DNA from: Diaphorobacter caeni
GTDB taxonomy: Bacteria > Pseudomonadota > Gammaproteobacteria > Burkholderiales > Burkholderiaceae_C
Direction: 5' to 3'
Assembly: GCF_015354245.1 (NCBI RefSeq)
Contig: NZ_JADKYZ010000002.1
Span: 310,001 to 374,000 of the forward strand
DNA: 64,000 bases
Position numbers and translations under genes: made by a program. This document shows positions 1-7,619 of this stretch, piece after piece. Each line of letters begins with the position of its first letter. Within the stretch, counting starts at the first letter, position 1. The notes under the pieces are model-generated. The model searched no databases. It had not been told where the DNA came from and saw only the letters and a program-made list of their open reading frames with translations.

Positions 1-556
1 TGCCCAGAGAGATCGGATCGAGCCCCGCGAAAGGCTCGTCATACATGATGAGTTCGGGATCCAGCGCGATCGCCCGCGCCAGCGCCACGCGCCGCGCCAT
101 GCCGCCGGAGATCTGGCTCGGCATGAGGTCACGCGCGCCGCGCAGGCCGACGGCGTTGAGCTTCATGAGCACGATGTCGCGGATCAGCTCTTCGGACAGG
201 TCGGTGTGCTCGCGCAGCGGAAACGCCACGTTCTCGTAGACGCTCATGTCGGTGAACAGCGCACCGAACTGGAACAGCATCCCCATGCGGCGACGCGCGG
301 CGTACAGCGCCTTCATGTCCATGGCGCCGACATTCTTGCCGTCAAACAGCACCTCGCCGCCCTGAGCGACATGCTGCCCGCCGATCAGGCGCAGAACGGT
401 CGTCTTGCCGCCGCCGGACGCGCCCATCAGCGCGGTCACCTTGCCGCGCGGCACGCTCAGGCTGACGTCGCGCAGGATCGCGCGCTCGCCGTATCCGAAG
501 TGGACATTGCGCAACTCGACGAGCGGATCAGAGACAGTGGGGGCGGTTTCAAGCAT
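1..556 (-). CDS. mlaF: Phospholipid ABC transporter ATP-binding protein MlaF (3' end off window)
   Basis: ATPase of the Mla system, which moves phospholipids between outer and inner membrane and keeps the outer membrane asymmetric. Reading the minus strand from the ATG at 556 gives a start MLETAPTVSDPLVELRNVHF, a Walker A (GASGGGKTT), a Q-loop region FQFGALFTDMSVYENVAFPL, a signature ISGGM and a Walker B LIMYDEPFAGLDP. ISGGM and the FGALFTDM stretch are typical of MlaF rather than of other importers. The C-terminal third lies beyond base 1; mlaE and mlaD would be expected there. The gene is divergent from speD across a 323-bp gap. Confidence 0.9.
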   Translation of the reverse strand, partial: MLETAPTVSDPLVELRNVHFGYGERAILRDVSLSVPRGKVTALMGASGGGKTTVLRLIGGQHVAQGGEVLFDGKNVGAMDMKALYAARRRMGMLFQFGALFTDMSVYENVAFPLREHTDLSEELIRDIVLMKLNAVGLRGARDLMPSQISGGMARRVALARAIALDPELIMYDEPFAGLDPISLG

Positions 557-879
557 GGATAAAAACAATCGGCTGCAGCCTTCCAACAAGAAGGAGCAAC
601 CCTACATCATAGGGGGAAACCCGTTTCCCATATCCATCGTATGTTGAACCCACTGTTGCGAAAACAGTGCTTGACTATACTTGGGTATTGTTGGCAAAGA
701 CAGGCGACGCTTGCGGCCTGTCAATGACATGGAGCTCGCGCACCGCGCGGCGCAGCCCTCCAGCGCCCATACACGCTCACGGGCAAGGTTTGCGCAACCC
801 CATACCCGCCCTCGGCTCCATCAGGGAGTCGAGAACGCCTTTTTTCATCATCACTTCTCAACGAAAGGGCTCCAGCTCA
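557..879. promoter_or_regulatory. Divergent mlaF/speD intergenic region with two small inverted repeats
   Basis: No gene is seen here. Two perfect hairpin-like inverted repeats are visible: 614-620 with 623-629 (7-bp arms, 2-nt loop) and 651-657 with 663-669 (7-bp arms, 5-nt loop). A TATACT hexamer at 676-681, just after the second repeat, could be a -10 box for speD, but no good -35 is apparent. The repeats may be operators or short 5' UTR hairpins; which transcript they belong to is inference. Confidence 0.3.
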
Positions 880-1293
880 ATGAAGAACCACGTCCAGAAC
901 GCCATCCCCATCAAGACCTCCTCCGTTGCACGCTCGGCCACCGGCCTGCATCTGATTGGCGATCTCTACGGCTGTCTGTGTGACAGCCGTCTGATGCTGG
1001 ACGCCGGATATCTGGAGTCTTTCTGCAAGGAGAAAGTGGCCAGCGCCGGACTGACCGCCGTCGGCAGCCTGTTCCACAGCTTTGGCGAAGGCGGCGGAGT
1101 CACCGGCGTCGTCGTTCTGGCCGAATCGCATCTGTCCATCCACACCTGGCCCGAATCGGGTTACGTCACGCTCGACGTCTATGTGTGCAACTACACCAGC
1201 AACAACCGCCCCAAGGCGCAGAAACTGTTCGACGACCTGATGGCCGCGTTCAATCCGAACGACCCGCATCTGCACACCGTCGAGCGGGCCTGA
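880..1293 (+). CDS. speD: S-adenosylmethionine decarboxylase proenzyme
   Basis: Makes decarboxylated S-adenosylmethionine, the aminopropyl donor for spermidine synthesis. The 137-residue product has the short bacterial class-1B layout. Self-processing occurs at Glu82-Ser83 in ESHLSIHTWPE, giving the Ser-derived pyruvoyl group; Cys103 in VYVCNYT is the expected proton donor. The ATG at 880 fits the family N-terminus and sits after a GAAAGGG purine stretch; the frame stays open upstream to 667 but that part has no family resemblance. It is followed one base later by speE, so the two are surely co-transcribed and work in sequence. Confidence 0.93.
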   Translation: MKNHVQNAIPIKTSSVARSATGLHLIGDLYGCLCDSRLMLDAGYLESFCKEKVASAGLTAVGSLFHSFGEGGGVTGVVVLAESHLSIHTWPESGYVTLDVYVCNYTSNNRPKAQKLFDDLMAAFNPNDPHLHTVERA

Positions 1294-1294
1294 C

Positions 1295-2278
1295 ATGGGC
1301 GTGATGATCACCCCGCAGGCCGCGGCACCTTCGTACGCGGCCGAGCGGCTCACTCCCGATTTCGGCTTCTACCTGAAGAACAGTCGCCTGCTGGTGAGCG
1401 TGCAGTCCGAGTGGCAGCAGATCGAGGTGTTCGAAAACGCGCAGTTCGGACGCGTCATGCGCATCGACGACTGCTTCATGACCTCGGAGCGCGATGAATT
1501 TTTCTACCACGAGCCGATGGTCCACCTGCCGGCCATCGCGCACCCCGGGGTGCGGCGCGCGCTGGTGGTGGGCGGCGGAGATGGCGGCGCGGTCGAAGAA
1601 CTGCTCAAGCTGCCCCAGATCGAACGCGTGGTGCTCGCGGAGCTCGACGCGCGGGTCATCGACGTGGCGCGTGAATGGCTCCCCAGCATCCATCGCGGCG
1701 CCCTCGACGATCCGCGCCTTGAAATCCGCATTGGCGATGCACGCCGCTTTCTTGGTCAGACCGATGAACGCTTTGACCAGATCGTGCTGGACCTCACGGA
1801 CCCCTTTGGCCCGGCCACCGATCTGTACACGGTGGAGTTCTACGAGAGCTGCCGCCGCGCGCTCGCTCCGCACGGAGTGGTCTCGCTGCATCTGGGCTCC
1901 CCGATCCACCTTCCCCAAAGCCTGATGCGCATCGCCGCATCGGTCAAGCAAGTCTTCCCGGTATTCCGGCCCTACCTTCAGTATGTGCCGCTCTACGGCA
2001 CGCTGTGGTGCATGGCCATGGCGTCGATGCAGACCGATCCCGCGCTGCTTGGCAGTGAAGAAGTGGATCGCCGCATCGCCGAGCGCGGCATTCCGTCGCT
2101 GCAGCTCTACAACGGCGCAATGCACCTGGCGCTGCTTGCGCAGCCCAACTTCGTGCGCGAGCTGCTGAGCCAGCCCGCCGAGCCGCTTCGGCGCGGGGAC
2201 ATGCTCGAGGAGGTGCGGGACCCGTCGGAGCATCCTCCCGTCATCATTCAGTCGGGACGGGTGCCAGGGCCGCTTTGA
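1295..2278 (+). CDS. speE: Polyamine aminopropyltransferase (spermidine synthase)
   Basis: Transfers the aminopropyl group from decarboxylated SAM to putrescine, giving spermidine and methylthioadenosine. The 327-residue protein has the Rossmann SAM-fold glycine loop GGGDGG at residues 93-98, the N-terminal YHEPMVHLP motif near residue 71, and the acidic motif LDLTDPFGPA near residue 168 that supplies the catalytic Asp. The ATG starts one base after the speD stop. A perfect 12-bp hairpin with flanking A and T runs follows at 2291-2316. Function is firm from the motifs and the speD partner. Confidence 0.92.
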   Translation: MGVMITPQAAAPSYAAERLTPDFGFYLKNSRLLVSVQSEWQQIEVFENAQFGRVMRIDDCFMTSERDEFFYHEPMVHLPAIAHPGVRRALVVGGGDGGAVEELLKLPQIERVVLAELDARVIDVAREWLPSIHRGALDDPRLEIRIGDARRFLGQTDERFDQIVLDLTDPFGPATDLYTVEFYESCRRALAPHGVVSLHLGSPIHLPQSLMRIAASVKQVFPVFRPYLQYVPLYGTLWCMAMASMQTDPALLGSEEVDRRIAERGIPSLQLYNGAMHLALLAQPNFVRELLSQPAEPLRRGDMLEEVRDPSEHPPVIIQSGRVPGPL

Positions 2279-2290
2279 GCTCGGAAACAA

Positions 2291-2320
2291 AAAACGCAGC
2301 CCAAGGGCTGCGTTTTTTGT
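2291..2320. terminator. Bidirectional intrinsic terminator between speE and the amino acid ABC operon
   Basis: Perfect 12-bp inverted repeat, 2291-2302 paired with 2305-2316, with a 2-nt AA loop. The stem begins in an A run and ends in a T run, so it works as a rho-independent terminator for both speE (plus) and the ABC ATPase gene (minus), which converge here. Confidence 0.85.
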
Positions 2321-2341
2321 TTCATGTTCCGCCTTGCGGCA

Positions 2342-3133
2342 TCAGAGCATGTGATTGAGAAAGGCCTTGGCGCGTTCGTGGCGCGGATCGGCGAAGAACT
2401 CCTGCGCCGGGCGCGCCTCGATGAGTTCGCCCTGATCCATGAACACCACGGTGTTGGCCACCTCGCGCGCAAAGCCCATTTCGTGTGTGACCACCAGCAT
2501 GGTCATGCGCTCGTCGGCCAGCTCGCGCATGGTCTTGAGCACCTCGCCGGTCAGCTCGGGGTCGAGCGCCGAAGTCGGCTCGTCGAACAGCATGATGTCC
2601 GGCTCCATCGCAAGCGCACGGGCGATCGCCACGCGCTGCTTCTGACCGCCCGACAGGCGCGACGGATAGTTGTCGCGCTTGGCCGAGAGGCCCACCTTGG
2701 CGAGCAGCTTTTCCGCGCGCGTGATCGCCTCGTCGCGCGAGAGTTTCTGCACGATCATCGGCGCTTCGATGATGTTCTCGAGCACCGTCAGATGCGGGAA
2801 CAGATTGAAGTGCTGGAACACCATGCCCATCTTGCTGCAGATGCGGCGCACCTCGGCCTCGGGCGCGTAGGTGCATTTGCCCGCCGCATCGGTGGACGCC
2901 AGCGTCGCGCCTTCGACCGCCACGCTGCCGCTGTCGATGGTCTCGAGGTGATTCAGGCAGCGCAAGAACGTGCTCTTGCCCGAGCCCGAGGGGCCGATCA
3001 CCGCCACCACCTCGCCGCGCGAGATGGTCAACGACACGCCGCGCAGCACCTGCGTGGCGCCGAATGCCTTCTTGATGTCGCGCGCATCGATCATCGTCGG
3101 CTGCAGGTTCGCGTCACTCATCGAATTTGGCAT
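2342..3133 (-). CDS. Polar amino acid ABC transporter, ATP-binding protein (GlnQ/HisP type)
   Basis: Energises uptake of a polar amino acid. It has Walker A GPSGSGKST, Q-loop VFQHFNLFPHLTVLENI, signature LSGGQKQR and Walker B IMLFDEPTSALDPE, all matching the PAAT-family ATPases such as GlnQ and HisP. Length with the first ATG is 263; a second ATG at 3121 is also possible, and either start overlaps the 3' end of the permease gene (stop at 3114), which implies translational coupling. It is the last gene of the order binding protein, permease, ATPase, all on the minus strand. The transported amino acid cannot be told from sequence. Confidence 0.9.
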   Translation of the reverse strand: MPNSMSDANLQPTMIDARDIKKAFGATQVLRGVSLTISRGEVVAVIGPSGSGKSTFLRCLNHLETIDSGSVAVEGATLASTDAAGKCTYAPEAEVRRICSKMGMVFQHFNLFPHLTVLENIIEAPMIVQKLSRDEAITRAEKLLAKVGLSAKRDNYPSRLSGGQKQRVAIARALAMEPDIMLFDEPTSALDPELTGEVLKTMRELADERMTMLVVTHEMGFAREVANTVVFMDQGELIEARPAQEFFADPRHERAKAFLNHML

Positions 3134-3767
3134 AGCGTTTTTCCAGGCGCTGGAAAGCCCAGGTGAGCACCAGCGTCATGATCAGATAGAAGGCGGCGGC
3201 CACGATGAACGGCGTGGTCGTGAAGTCGCGCTGCACGAAGCCGCGCGCGGCGCGCAGCAGGTCATTGAGCGCGAGCACGTAGATCAGCGAGGTGTCCTTG
3301 ACCAGCGTGATCGTCTCGTTGCTCATGGGCGGCAGGATGCTGCGCACCATCTGCGGCAGCACGATGCGGCGCATGGTCTGCGGATAGCTCATGCCCAGCA
3401 CCTTGGCGGCCTCGTACTGGCCGCGATCGACAGAAAGAATGCCGGCGCGGAAGATTTCCGCGAAATAGGCTGCGTAGTTCAGCGCGAAGGCGACGACGGC
3501 AGCGGGAAAGTCAGGCAGGCGCACGCCGATCACCGGAACAAACGGCAGCGCGAAATAGATGAACAACATCTGCAGCATGAGCGGCGTTCCGCGCATGAGC
3601 CAGATGTAGCCGTTGACCATGGTCGACAACGGCTTGAAATGCGACACGCGGGCCAGTGCCAGCACCAGTCCCAATGGAACTGCGAGCAGCAGCGTGATCG
3701 CGAACAATTTCAGAGTGACGGTGGCACCCTGTGCAAGCGGCCCGAGAAGGGAGAGAACGTAGTCCAT
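3114..3767 (-). CDS. Polar amino acid ABC transporter, permease (HisM/GlnP type)
   Basis: Inner-membrane permease of the same importer. Starting at the ATG at 3767 (MDYVLSLLGPLAQG) gives 217 residues with about five hydrophobic helices. The MRGTPLMLQMLFIYF motif and the EAAKVLGMSYPQTMRRIVLPQ loop match the PAAT-family EAA motif that docks to the ATPase. The frame is open to 3815, but the residues before Met3767 are Arg/Gln-rich and do not look like family sequence. It overlaps the downstream ATPase gene. As a single permease it would act as a homodimer. Confidence 0.88.
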   Translation of the reverse strand: MDYVLSLLGPLAQGATVTLKLFAITLLLAVPLGLVLALARVSHFKPLSTMVNGYIWLMRGTPLMLQMLFIYFALPFVPVIGVRLPDFPAAVVAFALNYAAYFAEIFRAGILSVDRGQYEAAKVLGMSYPQTMRRIVLPQMVRSILPPMSNETITLVKDTSLIYVLALNDLLRAARGFVQRDFTTTPFIVAAAFYLIMTLVLTWAFQRLEKRYAKFDE

Positions 3768-3904
3768 ACCAGAAGCTTCAGAGCCTTGTGCGCGACGGGC
3801 CTGCGCCCGCAGCACATGCAGTGCGCCAACCGCACCGCTTTACGCAAGAACACCGCAGCGCAGAACGCACTGCGGTGTCACGAAGAAAGCTCAGACGAAG
3901 CTGA

Positions 3905-4705
3905 TTACTTGATGATGTCCTTGCCGAACCACTTGGTGGCGATCTGCGCGGAAGTGCCGTCGGCCTTCATGTCGCCCATGGCCTTGTTCAGCTTTTCCAG
4001 CAGCTCGGTGTCGTCCTTGCGCACGCCCACGCCGTAGTCTTCGGTGCCGAAGTTTTCTTCGAGCACGCGGTACTCTTCAGGCTTCTTGGCCACGTAGTAG
4101 CGGCCCACCACTTCGTCCACCACCACGGCTTCGAGGCGGCCAGCCGACAGGTCCATCAGCGCGGTCACGTTGTCGCCAAAGGTCTTGAATTCCTTGAACG
4201 ACTTGAACACCGCGTCTTCCTTCTTCACCGCGTCCACGGCGGAAGAGCCTTCCTGCGCACCCACCACCTTGCCGGACATGTCGGCCTTGTTGTTGATCGC
4301 GGACTTGGCGGCCACGACGATGATCTGGTGGTTCTCCATGTACGGCGAGGTGAAGCCGATCTTCTCCTTGCGTTCGTCCGTGATGGTCAGGCCATTCCAC
4401 AGCGCATCCACGCGCTTGCCGGACAGCTCCGCCTCCTTGGCGCTCCAGTCAATCGGCTTGAACTCTGCCTCGACGCCCATGCGCTTGGCGGCTTCGCGGG
4501 CCATGTCGATGTCAAAACCCACCAGCTCGTTCTTCTCGTCACGGAAACCCATGGGCGGGAAGTTGTCGTCCAGACCCACGACGATCTTGGTGATCGCAGC
4601 CGGAGCCGGAGCGGGCGCAGCCGACGGCGCAGGAGTTTCGTTTTTGCTGCATCCAACCAGAGCGGCACCCAAAGCGAGGAGTGCAACAGCGGCAATCTTT
4701 TTCAT
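3905..4705 (-). CDS. Polar amino acid ABC transporter, substrate-binding lipoprotein
   Basis: Periplasmic binding component of the adjacent importer. The 266-residue protein starts MKKIAAVALLALGAALVGC, a lipoprotein signal peptide with lipobox LVGC, followed by a short Ala/Pro-rich linker. The mature part has the class-3 solute-binding signature around GFDIDMAREAAKRMGVEAEFKPIDW split over residues 65-90, and an Asp residue in GRLEAVVVDEV. It is the first gene of a three-gene minus-strand operon, with about 140 bp before the permease, which leaves room for the usual higher expression of the binding protein. The ligand is unknown. Confidence 0.88.
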   Translation of the reverse strand: MKKIAAVALLALGAALVGCSKNETPAPSAAPAPAPAAITKIVVGLDDNFPPMGFRDEKNELVGFDIDMAREAAKRMGVEAEFKPIDWSAKEAELSGKRVDALWNGLTITDERKEKIGFTSPYMENHQIIVVAAKSAINNKADMSGKVVGAQEGSSAVDAVKKEDAVFKSFKEFKTFGDNVTALMDLSAGRLEAVVVDEVVGRYYVAKKPEEYRVLEENFGTEDYGVGVRKDDTELLEKLNKAMGDMKADGTSAQIATKWFGKDIIK

Positions 4706-5071
4706 GGTCTTGCTGAGAAGTTAAAAAGGAAAAGAACAAAAGGACCCGGCAGCCACAGCCAATGCCCGTGCCTGCACGCGATCCGTACGAAAAGGGAGAA
4801 AACCCTCTATTTTCGCCCAGCTTGGGCGTCAGGTGGCGGAGTCGCACAAATTACGCGGGCAATTTGCTGCGGCGCTCGTACGCATGCTCTCGGAGCCCTC
4901 AAGAAACCGTCGCAAGGCGCTTCCAAAACATGAGCAACGTTCCTGGCCTGCCCGCCCGAGTCACAGCGCACGCTCAACATCCTTGCGCATCGCGAGACAA
5001 TCGACGCAAACCACGGGCCACCCCGGACAATGGAGCCTTCTCACTCACCGTCAACACCCGATCTCATCACC
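4706..5071. other. Divergent intergenic gap, no gene seen
   Basis: A 366-bp stretch between the binding-protein gene (minus) and the copper chaperone gene (plus). Open frames here are short and Arg/Pro-rich and look random. The promoters of both flanking transcripts must lie here, but no convincing -35/-10 pair or operator was picked out. Confidence 0.4.
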
Positions 5072-5551
5072 ATGCGCCCCCTGCTTTCCACCCTCGCCTT
5101 CGCCACGCTCGCTCTCGCAAGCACCCTCAGCCATGCCGACGTCAAGGTCGACGACGCCTGGGTACGCGCCACCGTGCCGCAGCAGAAATCCACCGGCGCC
5201 TTCATGCGCATCTCCAGCACCGAGCCCATCACGCTCGTCGGCGTGCGCACCAGCGCCGCGCCCGTCGCCGAGGTGCATGAGATGAAGATGGAAGACAACG
5301 TGATGAAAATGCGCAAGGTCGAACCGGGCGTCGCCATCCAGCCCGGCAAGCCGTTGGAACTCAAGCCCGGCGGCTTTCACGTCATGCTCATGGACCTGCC
5401 CGCCGCAATGACCGCCGGAGCCCATGTGCCGCTCACGCTGGTGTTCAAGGACGCTGCGGGCAAGGAGTCGACCGTCGACGTGCACGCCATGGTCCGCGCA
5501 TTGAATGCCAATGCACCCGCCGCCATGGACCACGGCAAGCACAAGCACTGA
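5072..5551 (+). CDS. Periplasmic copper chaperone PCu(A)C
   Basis: Delivers Cu(I) to cytochrome c oxidase or a related cuproenzyme. From the ATG at 5072 the 159-residue product has a Sec signal peptide (MRPLLSTLAFATLALASTLS, then HADV). The metal site is the His/Met cluster HEMKMEDNVMKMRKVEPG near residue 70 together with a later HVMLMDL, which matches the H-M-x10-M-x21-H-x-M pattern of the PCu(A)C (DUF461) family. The tail ends HGKHKH, a possible extra metal ligand. The frame is open to 5030, but the signal peptide fixes the start. It stands alone here with no Sco partner beside it. Confidence 0.9.
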   Translation: MRPLLSTLAFATLALASTLSHADVKVDDAWVRATVPQQKSTGAFMRISSTEPITLVGVRTSAAPVAEVHEMKMEDNVMKMRKVEPGVAIQPGKPLELKPGGFHVMLMDLPAAMTAGAHVPLTLVFKDAAGKESTVDVHAMVRALNANAPAAMDHGKHKH

Positions 5552-5724
5552 AGCAGTCCTCGCAGCCGCCCAGCAAAATCGGGCAGCTTGCTCGATAATC
5601 CGCCGTCAGCCTTCACTACATCCTGTTGACCGATGGAGTGGCTGGCGGCGGTTTCGTTTGTCGGGGCGTGCGCCCTCCTCCTCCCCACCATTCCGTCCGA
5701 CAACAACAACTACAACAACAGCCC

Positions 5725-6957
5725 ATGCCGTCTCAAGCCGAAAAACAATGGAACTCTCCGCGCTGGGCACTTGCCGTCCTGCTGGCGCTGCTCGGCATGC
5801 TCGGGCCGTTTTCCATCGACACCTATCTGCCCGCGTTCCCCGCCATCGCCGGTTCGCTCAATGCGACGCCGGTGGAACTGCAGCAGACGCTTTCGGCCTA
5901 CCTCTTCGCCTTCGCGTTCATGACGCTGTTCCACGGCTCGCTCTCCGACAGCTTCGGGCGCAGGCCCGTGGTGCTCTGGGGCATCGTGGTCTACACCATC
6001 GCGTCGGCTGGCTGCGCGCTCTCGCAGACCATCGGCCAGCTCATCGCCTTCCGCGCCCTGCAAGGCCTGTCCGCCGGAGCCGGCATCGTCGTCTCGCGCG
6101 CCGTCATCCGAGACCTGTTCCCGCCCGCCGAAGCGCAGCGCGTGATGAGCCAGGTCACCATCTTCTTCGGCGTCGCCCCCGCCATCGCACCCATCGTCGG
6201 CGGATTCTTCTCGGTCTACCTCGGCTGGCACAGCGTGTTCTGGTTCCTCACCGGCGTCGGCATTTTCCTGTGGATCGCCAACTACCGCCTGCTCCCCGAG
6301 TCCCTGCCGAAAAAAGACCGCCAACCCTTCGACATCGTGAACCTCATGCGCGGCTACTGGGAACTGGGCACCAGCCCCCGCTTCCTGCTGCTGTCGCTGG
6401 CCAGCGGCGTGCCCTTCAACGGCATGTTCCTCTACGTGCTCTCCGCCCCCGCCTTCCTCGGCGACCTGCTGCACCTCGGCCCCACGGAATACTTCTGGTT
6501 CTTCATGCTGACCATCTCCGGCATCATGGGCGGAGCCTGGATGAGCGGCCGCCTCGCAGGCCGCATCCCACCCAAGCGCCAGATCCGCCACGGCTTCGTG
6601 ATCATGTTCGCCGTCGCCATCGTGAACCTGGTGCTCAACCTGCTCCTGCCACCCCACGCCTCCTGGGCCATGTTCCCGCTGGCGATCTTCTCGTTCGGCT
6701 GGGCATTGATGGTGCCGGTGGTCACGTTGCTCGTGCTTGACCTCTACCCTCAGCGCCGGGGCATGGCTTCTTCGATGCAGGCTTTTGTGGGGTCCACCGC
6801 CAACGGTCTGGTTGCCGGTGTGCTGGCTCCTCTGGTCATGCACTCCGCCATTGGGCTGGCGGCTACCTCTCTTGTGCTCATGTGCGTGGGGTTGGTCGCT
6901 TGGGTCTACTTTCACCATCGTTGGCCTGAGGTGGGGCGGACTTCGCACGTGCAGTGA
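5725..6957 (+). CDS. MFS multidrug efflux transporter, Bcr/CflA family
   Basis: Proton-driven exporter of the DHA1 group. The 410-residue protein from the ATG at 5725 (MPSQAEKQWNSPRWALAVLL) has about 12 hydrophobic helices. The Bcr/CflA hallmark GPFSIDTYLPAFP is in helix 1, and the MFS motif A version GSLSDSFGRRPVVLWG follows helix 2. RALQGLSAGAGIVVSRAVIRD around helix 4-5 also fits Bcr/CflA drug/H+ antiporters. The frame continues upstream to 5626 but that part is Gln/Pro-rich and unlike the family. Substrate is unknown. Confidence 0.87.
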   Translation: MPSQAEKQWNSPRWALAVLLALLGMLGPFSIDTYLPAFPAIAGSLNATPVELQQTLSAYLFAFAFMTLFHGSLSDSFGRRPVVLWGIVVYTIASAGCALSQTIGQLIAFRALQGLSAGAGIVVSRAVIRDLFPPAEAQRVMSQVTIFFGVAPAIAPIVGGFFSVYLGWHSVFWFLTGVGIFLWIANYRLLPESLPKKDRQPFDIVNLMRGYWELGTSPRFLLLSLASGVPFNGMFLYVLSAPAFLGDLLHLGPTEYFWFFMLTISGIMGGAWMSGRLAGRIPPKRQIRHGFVIMFAVAIVNLVLNLLLPPHASWAMFPLAIFSFGWALMVPVVTLLVLDLYPQRRGMASSMQAFVGSTANGLVAGVLAPLVMHSAIGLAATSLVLMCVGLVAWVYFHHRWPEVGRTSHVQ

Positions 6958-7023
6958 CCTTGCATGGGCCCTCTCGTCTGTGCCCATGCTCGATGGGGCT
7001 GGTATTCGTTTTAGCTTTTGTTG

Positions 7024-7535
7024 TGTTGTTGGGGGCGGAGGCCGGGAGTTCCGCCCGGCGGCGGAGTCACCTTTTGCTTGCGCGCAAAAGGTAACCCAAA
7101 ACGCGCTTTTCAATACCCGCGGCAGAACTCGCTTCGCGCTGCGCGCTCCGCTCGGGCAACCGCCGCGAGCTAGATGTTCACTCGGAGGTGTGTTCGGCAC
7201 GTCACTTCGCTCGTGCCGCTCATCTCGCGACTTCGCGAGATGTGGGTGTGCCAGTGCTGCGCGATTTTTGATTTGCTCGCTGGATCAACGTCACTCAAAA
7301 GAACAGTGGGCGTCTGCCCCCACCCAACTCCGCAAACACCCCGGCACGAGCGAAGCAACGTGCCGCAACCACCTCTTCCAAACTGATTTCCGGCGGTTGT
7401 CCGAGCGGCGCGCGCAGCGCAAAGCGAGTTCCGCCGGAGGACTTCCAAGCGCGCTTTTGGTGACTTTTCGCGCGCAAGCGAAAAGTTACTCGCCCGCCGG
7501 GGCGAGACCCGGCCTCCGCCCTCAACCCCGCAGCA
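7024..7535. repeat. Large intergenic inverted repeat, also present near 37.1-37.3 kb
   Basis: Between the drug exporter and the helicase gene, the block at about 7024-7170 is an imperfect inverted copy of the block at about 7371-7535; both contain the hairpin around TTTTGCTTGCGCGCAAAA or its variant. Between them lie shorter palindromes: CGGCACG with CGTGCCG, and TCTCGCG with CGCGAGA. The second block recurs in the same orientation at about 37110-37325. No protein is plausibly encoded. It resembles a dispersed BOX/REP-type intergenic family. Confidence 0.7.
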
Positions 7536-7619
7536 AAAAACAAAAAAGCCCAGAGCAGTCAACCCACTCCAGGCTTCAAGCAACCCACCGCCAAAGCGGC
7601 AGATCAACAGATCAGCAGA